Positions 15,981 through 23,464 of a stretch of DNA of 32,212 nucleotides are shown piece after piece. The DNA comes from Pseudomonadota bacterium. GTDB taxonomy: Bacteria; Pseudomonadota; Gammaproteobacteria; Steroidobacterales; Steroidobacteraceae. The notes under the pieces are model-generated. The model did not search any database, had not been told where the DNA came from, and worked only from the letters and a program-made list of their open reading frames with translations. Both the position numbers and the translations under genes were made by a program. Where the stretch lies: contig JAKAXA010000038.1 in NCBI GenBank assembly GCA_021816775.1, forward strand, positions 1-32,212. The letters run 5' to 3'. The number at the start of each line of letters is the position of its first letter. Positions within the stretch are counted from its first letter, which is position 1.

Positions 15981-16583
15981 CTAGCGCGGCAGCCAGCCGC
16001 CGCGGTCGGCGCGCCAGCGCCAGTACAGCATCATGATGGCCCCGCCGAGCATACCGCCGAGGTGCGCGAAATGCCCTATGCCGGGCTCGGTGCCGGTGAT
16101 GCCGAAGAACAGCTCGAGCAGGCCGTACAGCGAGACGAACAGCCACGCCGGCATCGGGATGGGCGGCAGCAGCAGCTGCAGCCGCGCGCGCGGGAAGAGC
16201 ATGGCGAAGGCGAGCAGCACGCCGAACACCCCCCCGGAGGCGCCGATGGTCGGCTCGTGACTGCCGGTGGCGTGCAGCACGGCGATCTCGGTGAGCGCCG
16301 CGGCGATCACGCACACGAAGTAATAAAGGAGAAAGCGCCGCGCGCCCCAGTACATCTCGAGGGCCGGGGCAAACACGAACAGGCCGAACATGTTGCCGAA
16401 GATGTGCCACCAGGTGGCATGCAGGAAGGCGTAGGTGACCAGCTGCCAGGGGTGGAAATGCGCTCCGAGCGGATAGAGGGCGAAGCGCAGTATGAGCGAG
16501 GGCGGCACAACCTGTTCGAACAGGAAGATCACCACGTTCGCGGCGATCAGGCCGAGCACGGCCGGTGTAAGCGAGCGGAACAT
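15981..16583 (-). CDS. Rhomboid family intramembrane serine protease
   Basis: A 200-residue six-helix membrane protease. The catalytic serine is S116 in GASGG and the partner is H174 in HFAHLGG; N64 in WWHIFGNMFGL is the oxyanion-hole asparagine. The full core is there with no extra cytosolic domain, as in the short bacterial rhomboids often annotated by similarity to GlpG. Such enzymes cut membrane proteins within the bilayer; the substrate here is unknown. It lies upstream of the GldA-like cassette in the same direction, and the 52-bp gap shows no clear terminator, so co-transcription is possible. Confidence 0.93.
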   Translation of the reverse strand: MFRSLTPAVLGLIAANVVIFLFEQVVPPSLILRFALYPLGAHFHPWQLVTYAFLHATWWHIFGNMFGLFVFAPALEMYWGARRFLLYYFVCVIAAALTEIAVLHATGSHEPTIGASGGVFGVLLAFAMLFPRARLQLLLPPIPMPAWLFVSLYGLLELFFGITGTEPGIGHFAHLGGMLGGAIMMLYWRWRADRGGWLPR

Positions 16584-16632
16584 CCGCGCAGTGTACGCGC
16601 CGTCGCCACCGCTTGCCGGCGAAAACGCGCGG

Positions 16633-17469
16633 TCAGGGCGCGAGTTGGCCGCCGAGCCGTTCCGCCGCGGCGCGCAGCGGCGGCAACGCGGTGTCGATCA
16701 GCTCGCGGCGCGAGAGGCGCGAGGCCTGCACGCTGACATTCATGGCCGCGACCGTGACGCCGACCACGTTGCGCACCGGCACGGCGATCGAGCGCAGCCC
16801 GATCTCCAGTTCCTGATCGTTGAGGGCGAAGCCCTCGGCGCGCACCTCGGCGAGAATCTCCAGCAGCCGCTCGAGGGAGGTGACCGTGAAGCGGGTGTGG
16901 GCGATGCGCGCCTCGCTGTCGAGCGAGTCTGCCGCCTGCGCCGGCGGCAGACTCGCCAGCAGCACCCGTCCGAGCGCGGTGCAGTAGGCCTGCAGGCGGC
17001 TGCCAACCCCGAGCGTGACCGACATGATGCGTTGGGTCGAGGCGCGCGCCACGTACACCACCACGCCCTCATCGAGCACCGCGACCGTGGTGGCCTCGCC
17101 GATGCGCTCACTCAGCTCCTGCAGAATCGGCTGTGCCGCGATGGCGAGCGGCGCGGTGGACAGGTAGGCGTAGCCGAGGCTGAGCACGCGCGGCTGCAGG
17201 TAAAACGCGCGCCCGTCGCTGGCCGCGTAGCCTAACTCGCGTAGCGTATACAGGCAGCGGCGCACGACCGCGCGCGTCAGTCCCGTGGCGCGGCTGACAT
17301 CGGCGATGGTCAGCCGCCGGTCGACGCCGGCGAAGGCGCGGATGACATGCAGGCCGCGCGCCAGCGAGGTCATGAAATCCGGATCGCCGGCGCGGAACAG
17401 CGTGTCGTCGGCGTCGGCCGGCCGGCGCGCGGTGGTGGGATTTCGGGTTGAGGTCTTCGCAGGCAGCAC
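16633..17469 (-). CDS. IclR family transcriptional regulator (PcaR/PcaU/PobR type)
   Basis: A 278-residue regulator. The winged helix-turn-helix covers about residues 33-90, with SLARGLHVIRAF, LTIADVSRATGLTRAVVRRCLYTLRELGY. The C-terminal effector domain includes GVGSRLQAYCTALGRVLLASL and the late ELEIGLRSIAVPV. The RAVVRRCLYTL recognition helix is characteristic of regulators of aromatic (beta-ketoadipate) catabolism, but no aromatic genes are in the window, so its target is elsewhere or it controls itself. The start is GTG at 17469; the next in-frame Met (residue 33) would trim into the domain edge. A candidate operator lies about 20 bp upstream. Confidence 0.93.
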   Translation of the reverse strand: MLPAKTSTRNPTTARRPADADDTLFRAGDPDFMTSLARGLHVIRAFAGVDRRLTIADVSRATGLTRAVVRRCLYTLRELGYAASDGRAFYLQPRVLSLGYAYLSTAPLAIAAQPILQELSERIGEATTVAVLDEGVVVYVARASTQRIMSVTLGVGSRLQAYCTALGRVLLASLPPAQAADSLDSEARIAHTRFTVTSLERLLEILAEVRAEGFALNDQELEIGLRSIAVPVRNVVGVTVAAMNVSVQASRLSRRELIDTALPPLRAAAERLGGQLAP

Positions 17470-17488
17470 GGCAAGTGGGCGGTCGCAA

Positions 17489-17503
17489 GTGCGGTAATCG
17501 TAC
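17489..17503 (-). promoter_or_regulatory. Candidate IclR/PcaR-type operator upstream of the regulator gene
   Basis: On the minus strand the bases are GTACGATTACCGCAC, 20-34 bp upstream of the IclR GTG. From memory, the site described for P. putida PcaR is GTTCGATAATCGCAC; 12 of 15 positions agree. The location fits self-control. The match rests on recall and eye alone. Confidence 0.35.
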
Positions 17504-17541
17504 TGCGCCGCGCCGCGCCGCGCGAGCGCCGAGGTGTGCGG

Positions 17542-18264
17542 TTACGGACCGCCGAGGCTGGCCTCGATGCTGCGCCACAGCACGGTCTTCAGCGTGATCA
17601 GCCGCTCGCCGGAAAAGTCCGTCCAGCCCAGCGCCTTCAGCATCAGCGGGCGCGCGCGGCGCACGAGTGTCGCCTGGCCCATGATGGCGACGGCCCGGAT
17701 CTGGGCTTGCGGGGCGGTGATCGGCTCCTCGAGGAGGCGGCCGATGATCTCGGTCATCAGCGCCACGAGACGCCCGCCGATGCGCTGGTAGATCGCCTCG
17801 AACGCCTCGTTGTGCTCGGTCTGCGCGCGCGCGAAGAACAGCGCCCAGCTCTCGGGCCGGTCGGTGGCCAGCGCCTCGAGCAGAGGGTCGAGCAGGCTGC
17901 GCAGCAGGGCGAGCAGCTGGGCGCGGCTGAGCGGCGCGGCGCGCAGCGCCTCGCGCGCCCGCTCCGCGGCGGGCTCCAGACGCACGCGCACGTCCTCGGT
18001 GATGTAATCGATGCAGGCCCGGTGCAGCCCCTGCTTGCCGCCGAAGTAGTACTGCAGGGCGGGCAGGCTGACCCGCGCGCGCTCGGCGATGGCGCGGGTC
18101 GAGGCGCCCTGGAAGCCGAGCTGTGCGAACAGCGCGATCGCCGTCTCGAGAATCCGGCGCCGGGTGTCCTCGCCGCAGGCGTAGCCGCGGCGGGGTGCGC
18201 GCCGCACGGGCGCGCGGCGCGGGCCGCCCGGGGTGTGCGCGCGGGGAGCGCGCTTGCTGCTCAT
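17542..18264 (-). CDS. cecR: TetR family repressor, CecR (YbiH)-like
   Basis: A 240-residue regulator. The TetR DNA-binding domain runs from about 33 to 80 (RRRILETAIALFAQLGFQGASTRAIAERARVS, then LQYYFGGKQGL). The C-terminal half (ALFFARAQTEHNEAFEAIY, then ALGWTDFSGER) resembles CecR of E. coli, the regulator of the ybhGFSR export genes. Here it lies divergent to a ybhGFSR-like operon, which supports the name. The ATG at 18264 gives a basic N-terminal tail (about 30 residues, Arg/Pro-rich) before the domain; ATG codons at 18288 and 18309 are alternatives, but the last begins within the likely promoter region. The ligand is unknown. Confidence 0.85.
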   Translation of the reverse strand: MSSKRAPRAHTPGGPRRAPVRRAPRRGYACGEDTRRRILETAIALFAQLGFQGASTRAIAERARVSLPALQYYFGGKQGLHRACIDYITEDVRVRLEPAAERAREALRAAPLSRAQLLALLRSLLDPLLEALATDRPESWALFFARAQTEHNEAFEAIYQRIGGRLVALMTEIIGRLLEEPITAPQAQIRAVAIMGQATLVRRARPLMLKALGWTDFSGERLITLKTVLWRSIEASLGGP

Positions 18265-18313
18265 GGTGTCCACCGTCTCAATCCCCATCACTCTGCCAGG
18301 GGCCGCCATTGCG

Positions 18314-18349
18314 GTATATACGAAATACTATCAGTTGACATAAAAGTAT
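18314..18349. promoter_or_regulatory. AT-rich operator island between cecR and ybhG
   Basis: Thirty-six mostly A/T bases stand out in very GC-rich DNA. They hold GTATATAC (18314-18321), a perfect 8-bp palindrome, and a 25-bp dyad with arms ATACT (18325-18329) and AGTAT (18345-18349) centred at 18337. The dyad covers the -35 of the ybhG promoter, as expected for a TetR-type repressor. On the minus strand TATATA (18315-18320) may be the -10 for cecR. Confidence 0.5.
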
Positions 18350-18364
18350 CAAGCGACAGAGAAT
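18335..18364 (+). promoter_or_regulatory. Putative promoter of the ybhGFSR-like operon
   Basis: A consensus -35 TTGACA (18335-18340) lies 18 bp before GAGAAT (18359-18364), a four-of-six -10. Transcription would begin near 18371, followed by CAGGAG (18378-18383) and the GTG start at 18391. The -35 is inside the candidate operator. Confidence 0.5.
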
Positions 18365-18390
18365 CCGCGCGGCCACACAGGAGTCCGGCA

Positions 18391-19452
18391 GTGAATGAGT
18401 CGTCCTCGGAACCGGCGCAAGCGGCGCCGGGTGCAGCCCTGCGCCGCGCTCGGCCCTGGCTGGCTCTCGCCGTGGGTGTCGCCGTTGTGGCAGGCCTGGG
18501 GGCATGGTGGTACGCGGGCCGGCATCGCGGTCCGTCCGACATCGTGCTGTACGGCAACGTGGACTTGCGCGAGGTCGATCTGGCCTTCAACGACAGCGGA
18601 CGGATCGACGCCGTCGCGGTGCAGGAGGGCGATCGGGTGCACCCGGGAGAGGCCCTGGCGCGGCTCGACACCAGCCGCCTGCGGCCGATGCTCGCGCAGG
18701 CCGAGGCACAGGCCGCCGCCGAGCAAGCGGTGCTCGCGCGGCTGCGCCACGGCAGCCGGCCGCAGGAGATCGCCCAGGCGCGCGCCAACCTGGCGCTTGC
18801 GCGCGCGCAGCAGCAACAGGCGCTCTTGCAGTACTCGCGTGTCGCGACGGTGTTTCGTCGTTCGCAGGGCCGCGCGGTGAGCCGGCAGGACGTCACGGAT
18901 GCGCAGGCCGCAGCCGCGGTGGCCGTGGCGCGCACGCGCGTCGCCCGTGAGGCGCTGCATCTTGCGGTGCTCGGGCCGCGCCGCGAGGACATCGAGCAGG
19001 CGTCCGCGCTGCTCGCGGCCGACGAGGCGCAGGTTGCCTTGCTGCGCCGGGAGCTCGCCGATGCCGTGCTGCGCGCGCCGCTCGCAGCGGTGGTGCGCAC
19101 CCGGGTCGCCGAGCCCGGCGACATGGCCTCCCCGCAGCGGACCGTCTTGACCCTGGCGATCACCAACCCGAAGTGGGTGCGCGCCTACATCTCGGAGAGC
19201 GATCTCGGGCGCGTCCATCCCGGCATGAAGGCGACTGTGGCGGTGGACGCCTTCCCGCACCGGCGCTTCCCCGGCTGGGTGGGGTTCATCTCCTCCGAGG
19301 CGCAATTCACGCCCAAGACGGTCGAGACGCCGCAGTTGCGCACCAGCCTCGTCTACGAGATCCGGGTGTTCGTGGACGATCCGCACGATGCGCTGCGCCT
19401 CGGCATGCCCGCGACGGTGTACCTGATGCCCGGCGGCGGGAAGCGCTCGTGA
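18391..19452 (+). CDS. ybhG: HlyD-family periplasmic adaptor subunit (YbhG-like)
   Basis: A 353-residue membrane fusion protein with one N-terminal anchor (about 25-43). The lipoyl half-motif (YGNVDLREVDLAFNDSGRI, then VQEGDRVHPGEALARLDT) precedes a long helical hairpin (about 95-200, rich in Ala, Gln, Arg). It is followed by the second lipoyl half (LRAPLAAVVRTRVAEPGDM) and a beta-barrel domain (WVRAYISESDLGRVHPGMKATV). These adaptors link an inner-membrane pump to an outer-membrane channel. The start is GTG with CAGGAG seven bases upstream. Its stop overlaps the ATPase start (GTGA). Confidence 0.92.
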   Translation: MNESSSEPAQAAPGAALRRARPWLALAVGVAVVAGLGAWWYAGRHRGPSDIVLYGNVDLREVDLAFNDSGRIDAVAVQEGDRVHPGEALARLDTSRLRPMLAQAEAQAAAEQAVLARLRHGSRPQEIAQARANLALARAQQQQALLQYSRVATVFRRSQGRAVSRQDVTDAQAAAAVAVARTRVAREALHLAVLGPRREDIEQASALLAADEAQVALLRRELADAVLRAPLAAVVRTRVAEPGDMASPQRTVLTLAITNPKWVRAYISESDLGRVHPGMKATVAVDAFPHRRFPGWVGFISSEAQFTPKTVETPQLRTSLVYEIRVFVDDPHDALRLGMPATVYLMPGGGKRS

Positions 19453-21179
19453 GCGGCGAGCCCGCCGCGGTGCTCGAGTGCCGGGAGGTGCACAAATCCT
19501 TCGGCCCCCGGGCCCCTGCCCTCGCGGGCGTCTCGCTCGCGGTGCCGGCCGGGCGCCTCAGCGCGCTCATCGGTCCCGACGGGGCCGGCAAGACCACCCT
19601 GATGCGCATCGCCTGCGGGCTGCTCAGCGCCGAGCGCGGCACGGTGCGCGTGCTGGGCTTCGACCCGGCGGTCGCCGCGCTGCGCATCCAGGAGCGAGTG
19701 AGCTACATGCCGCAGAAGTTCGGCCTGTATGAGGATCTGACGGTGCGCGAGAACCTGGATCTGTACGCCGATCTGCACGGGGTGAGCGGCGATGCGCGCG
19801 CGCAGCGCTATCCGCAACTGCTGCACATGACCGATCTGGCGCGCTTCGAGCGGCGCCTCGCCGGGCGGCTCTCCGGCGGCATGAAGCAGAAGCTCGGCCT
19901 GGCGTGCACCCTGGTGGGCTCCCCGCAGCTGCTGCTGCTCGATGAGCCGACCGTCGGGGTCGATCCGCTCTCGCGGCGCGAGCTGTGGCAGATCGTGAGC
20001 CAGCTCGTGCGCGAGCAGGGGCTGACGGTGCTGATGAGCACCGCCTATCTCGATGAGGCCGAGCGCGCCGACTGGGTGATTGTGCTGCAGGCCGGGCGGG
20101 TGCTGGCCGAGGATGTGCCGCAGGGGGTCATCCGCCTCGCCGCGGGCCGCACATTCAAACTCACGCCGAGCGCCCCGGAGAACGCGCGCCGGCTGCAGGC
20201 GCGCCTGCTCGCCTCGAGCGCGGTGATCGACGCGGTGCCCGATGCGGGCGCGGTGCGCTGCGTCTTGGCGCAGGCCGACGGCCCGCCCGCTGCGGGCCTG
20301 ACACCGGTCGCGCCGCGCTTCGAGGACGGGTTCATGGTGCTGCTGCGGCGCTCGCACCCGCCCGAGGTGCTGAACGACATCGTCCTCTTAAGCCCGCCGC
20401 CACCCTTGAGCGGCGCGGCCATCGAGGTGCGCGACCTCCTGAAGCGCTTCGGCGCGTTCACCGCCGTCGACCGGGTGAGCTTCAGCGTGGGCCGGGGCGA
20501 GATCTTCGGGCTGCTCGGGCCGAACGGCGCGGGCAAGACCACCACGTTCCGCATGCTCTGCGGGCTGCTCGGGCCGAGCGGCGGCGTGCTGCGCGTCGGT
20601 GGGGTGGATGTGGCGCGCGCGGGCGATGCCGCGCGCGGGCAGCTCGGCTACGTGGCGCAGAAGTTCTCGCTGTATGGGCCGCTCACTGTCCGCGAGAACC
20701 TGGAGTTCTTCGCCAGCGCCTACGGGCTGCGCGGCGCGCGGCGGCGCGAGCGGATCGACTGGGCGATGCGCCAGTTCGACCTCGCGCGTACCGCCGGCGC
20801 GGCGGCCGACCTGCCCGGCGGCTTCAAGCAGCGCCTCGCGATGGCCGCGGCGCTGCTGCACGAGCCGCGCATCCTGTTTCTCGATGAGCCGACCAGCGGC
20901 GCCGATGCGCTGGCGCGGCGCGCCTTCTGGCGGCGCATCTCGGCGCTCGCCGATCAGGGCGTCACCGTCGTGGTCACGACGCACTTCATGCCGGAGGCCG
21001 AGTACTGCGATCACATCGTCATCATGGACTCGGGCCGAGTGCTGGCCCAGGGCACGCCGGCGCAGGTGCGCGCGCTCGCGCCACGCCGGGGCGAGCTCGA
21101 ACCGACCATGGAAGATGCGTTCATCGCCGTGGTCGAGCGTTCGCGCGCCGCCGAGGCGGCGGTCGCGGGAGCGGCCTGA
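19449..21179 (+). CDS. ybhF: Double ATP-binding ABC exporter subunit (YbhF-like)
   Basis: A 576-residue protein with two nucleotide-binding domains in one chain, as in E. coli YbhF (578). Domain 1: Walker A GPDGAGKTT at 42-50, LSGG at 141-144, Walker B LLLLDEP at 161-167, but MSTAYLDEA where the switch histidine should be (Ala at 199). Domain 2: Walker A GPNGAGKTT at 357-365, signature LPGG at 455-458, Walker B ILFLDEP at 475-481, and switch His 512 in TTHFMPEAE. In a head-to-tail dimer this predicts one degenerate and one active ATP site. The GTG start overlaps the ybhG stop. It should drive export through the two permeases that follow. Confidence 0.93.
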   Translation: MSGEPAAVLECREVHKSFGPRAPALAGVSLAVPAGRLSALIGPDGAGKTTLMRIACGLLSAERGTVRVLGFDPAVAALRIQERVSYMPQKFGLYEDLTVRENLDLYADLHGVSGDARAQRYPQLLHMTDLARFERRLAGRLSGGMKQKLGLACTLVGSPQLLLLDEPTVGVDPLSRRELWQIVSQLVREQGLTVLMSTAYLDEAERADWVIVLQAGRVLAEDVPQGVIRLAAGRTFKLTPSAPENARRLQARLLASSAVIDAVPDAGAVRCVLAQADGPPAAGLTPVAPRFEDGFMVLLRRSHPPEVLNDIVLLSPPPPLSGAAIEVRDLLKRFGAFTAVDRVSFSVGRGEIFGLLGPNGAGKTTTFRMLCGLLGPSGGVLRVGGVDVARAGDAARGQLGYVAQKFSLYGPLTVRENLEFFASAYGLRGARRRERIDWAMRQFDLARTAGAAADLPGGFKQRLAMAAALLHEPRILFLDEPTSGADALARRAFWRRISALADQGVTVVVTTHFMPEAEYCDHIVIMDSGRVLAQGTPAQVRALAPRRGELEPTMEDAFIAVVERSRAAEAAVAGAA

Positions 21180-21182
21180 GCC

Positions 21183-22313
21183 GTGGCGGCCCGGGCAATG
21201 AGCGATGTGCGTGCGCGCCTCGCGCGGGTCCGCACACTGGTGCGCAAGGAATGGCGGCAGATGATCCGCGATCCGGCGAGCATCGCCATCGGCGTCGTGC
21301 TGCCGGTGATTCTCATCCTGTTGTTCGGCTACGGGCTGTCGCTCGATGTGAAGAACGTGCCGCTCGCCGTGCTCGACCAGGATGGCTCATCGCTCGCGAG
21401 CGGGCTGATCGGCGATCTGCGGCTCTCTGCGTACTTCAAGCCCTACAGCGTCACGTCGCTGCACGCGGCCGAGCAGCTGCTCGAGACCGCAAGGGTCGAG
21501 GGCATCCTCACGGTGCCGCCGAACTTCGCGCGCCAGGCGCGAACGGGCAGCGCCGCCGTGCAGCTGATCGTGTCCGGCGCCGACGCCAACACAGCGCGCA
21601 TCATCGAGGCTTACGTGAGTGGCGCGGTGGCGGGCTGGGCGGCCCGCGAGGCCCCCGCGCTCGCGGGCCCGGTGGGCGTGCAGAGCCGCCTGTGGTTCAA
21701 CGCTGCCAACGACAGCCGCTACTTCCTCGTGCCCGGGCTGATCGTGCTGGTCATGACGCTGATCGGCGCCTTTCTCACCGCCATGGTGGTGGCGCGTGAG
21801 TGGGAGCGCGGCACGTTCGAGGCGCTGTTCGTCACGCCGGTGCGCGCCGAGGAGATTCTGCTCGGCAAGACCATTCCGTACTTCGCTCTGGGGATGGTCG
21901 GGCTCGCATTGTGCGTGCTCTCGGGCCGCTTCCTGTTTCATGTGCCGGTGCGCGGCTCGCTGCTGGTGCTGCTCGCCGTCTCGATGCTCTATGTGCTCGT
22001 GGCGCTCGCCATCGGCCTGCTCATCTCCTCGGCGGTGAAGAACCAGCTGGTGGCGAGTCAGCTGACACTGATCGTCACCTTCATGCCGGCAACCATGCTC
22101 TCGGGGCTGCTGTTCGATCTGCGCAGCATGCCGGTGGCGATTCGCGCGATTACGTACGTGCTGCCGGCCCGCTACTACGTGACGCTGCTGCAGACGATCT
22201 TTCTCGCCGGGGACATCTGGGCGGTCATCGTGCCGAACGCGCTCGCGCTGCTCGCCATGCTGGCGCTGCTCGCGCTCGCGCTGCGCGCGGTGACCCGCAA
22301 GAGGCTCGCCTGA
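21183..22313 (+). CDS. ybhS: ABC-2 type permease (YbhS-like)
   Basis: A 376-residue inner-membrane permease: one N-terminal helix (about 35-55, after RKEWRQMIRDP), a periplasmic domain of about 120 residues, then five helices. The coupling motif EWERGTFEALFVTPVRAEEILLGK and the late MLSGLLFDLRSMP segment are typical. E. coli YbhS has 377 residues. The start is GTG at 21183, three bases after the ATPase stop; an ATG at 21198 is an alternative that would shorten it by five residues. It probably pairs with the following permease. Confidence 0.92.
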   Translation: MAARAMSDVRARLARVRTLVRKEWRQMIRDPASIAIGVVLPVILILLFGYGLSLDVKNVPLAVLDQDGSSLASGLIGDLRLSAYFKPYSVTSLHAAEQLLETARVEGILTVPPNFARQARTGSAAVQLIVSGADANTARIIEAYVSGAVAGWAAREAPALAGPVGVQSRLWFNAANDSRYFLVPGLIVLVMTLIGAFLTAMVVAREWERGTFEALFVTPVRAEEILLGKTIPYFALGMVGLALCVLSGRFLFHVPVRGSLLVLLAVSMLYVLVALAIGLLISSAVKNQLVASQLTLIVTFMPATMLSGLLFDLRSMPVAIRAITYVLPARYYVTLLQTIFLAGDIWAVIVPNALALLAMLALLALALRAVTRKRLA

Positions 22314-22316
22314 ATC

Positions 22317-23435
22317 ATGCTGAACTCGCTCTGGCGCATCGTGGCACTCACCCACAAGGAGCTCCTCGCGGTGCTCAAGGACCGCCGTGCGCTGTTGAGC
22401 CTGCTGTTGCCGGTGCTGTTGCAGACGATGGTGTTCGGTTACGCAGCGAGCTACGACCTGAACCGGGTACCGTACGTGCTCTGGTCGCGCGATCAGGGCG
22501 AGGCCGCTACGGCGCTGCTCGCGCGCTTCGACGGCACGGGAATATTCCAGCGCGTGGGCACGGTCGAGCGTGAGCGCGATCTGCGCGCGGCGATAGATGA
22601 TCGGCGCGCGCTGCTCGCGATCGGCATTCCGGCGGATTTCACGCGGCGGCTGGCCGCGGGGCGCTCCGCCGACGTGCAGCTGATCGCCGACGGGCGCAAT
22701 TCCAACACCGCGAGCACCGCGCTCGGCTACGCCCAGACGGTTATCGGTGCCTTCAATGCGCACTGGCGCGCCGCGCACGGGGAGTTCGGTCCGCCGGCGC
22801 GCCTCACCGCGCGCGCCTGGTACAACCCCAACCTGCTCAGCCGCTGGGACATGGTGCCGGGGCTGATCGGCACGCTGACGCTGCTGCAGACGATGCTGCT
22901 TGCGGCGATGTCGGTGGCGCGTGAGCGCGAGCAGGGCACCTTCGATCAGCTGCTGGTGACGCCGATCCGGCCGGCCGAGATCATGGCCGGCAAGGCGCTG
23001 CCGGCGATGCTGATCGGCATCGCGCAGGCGACCGGGGTGCTGCTGGTGGCGCAGTTGTGGTTTCGTATCCCGTTCGAGGGATCCTTCGCTGTCCTCTACG
23101 GTGGACTGGTGGTCTTCGTGCTCGCCGCGGTGGGCATCGGACTGGTACTCTCGGCGCTGTCTTATACGATGCAGCAGGCGATGCTGTACTCATTCCTGCT
23201 GCTGATGCCGTTCACGCTGCTGTCGGGCCTCACCACGCCCATCGCGAACATGCCGCGCGTGCTGCAAGACTTCACTCTGATCGACCCGCTGCGCTACGCT
23301 ATCAACATCGCCCAGCGGGTCTATCTCGAGGGCGCGGGCGTGAAGCTGTTGCTGCCCGAACTGTGGCCGCTGGCGCTGATCGCGACGGTCACGCTGAGCG
23401 CCGCGTCCTGGATGTTTCGTCATCGCCTGCAATGA
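22317..23435 (+). CDS. ybhR: ABC-2 type permease (YbhR-like)
   Basis: A 372-residue permease homologous to the preceding one: N-terminal helix after THKELLAVLKDRRALLSLLLP, a periplasmic region, then five helices with EREQGTFDQLLVTPIRPAEIMAGK and LLSGLTTPIANMP. E. coli YbhR has 368 residues. It starts three bases after the ybhS stop, and its own stop lies just before the outer-membrane factor gene. Two different permeases with one double ATPase give the complete exporter core. Confidence 0.92.
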   Translation: MLNSLWRIVALTHKELLAVLKDRRALLSLLLPVLLQTMVFGYAASYDLNRVPYVLWSRDQGEAATALLARFDGTGIFQRVGTVERERDLRAAIDDRRALLAIGIPADFTRRLAAGRSADVQLIADGRNSNTASTALGYAQTVIGAFNAHWRAAHGEFGPPARLTARAWYNPNLLSRWDMVPGLIGTLTLLQTMLLAAMSVAREREQGTFDQLLVTPIRPAEIMAGKALPAMLIGIAQATGVLLVAQLWFRIPFEGSFAVLYGGLVVFVLAAVGIGLVLSALSYTMQQAMLYSFLLLMPFTLLSGLTTPIANMPRVLQDFTLIDPLRYAINIAQRVYLEGAGVKLLLPELWPLALIATVTLSAASWMFRHRLQ

Positions 23436-23464
23436 CCGTCGTGATGCTGAATAGGGAATCCCGT

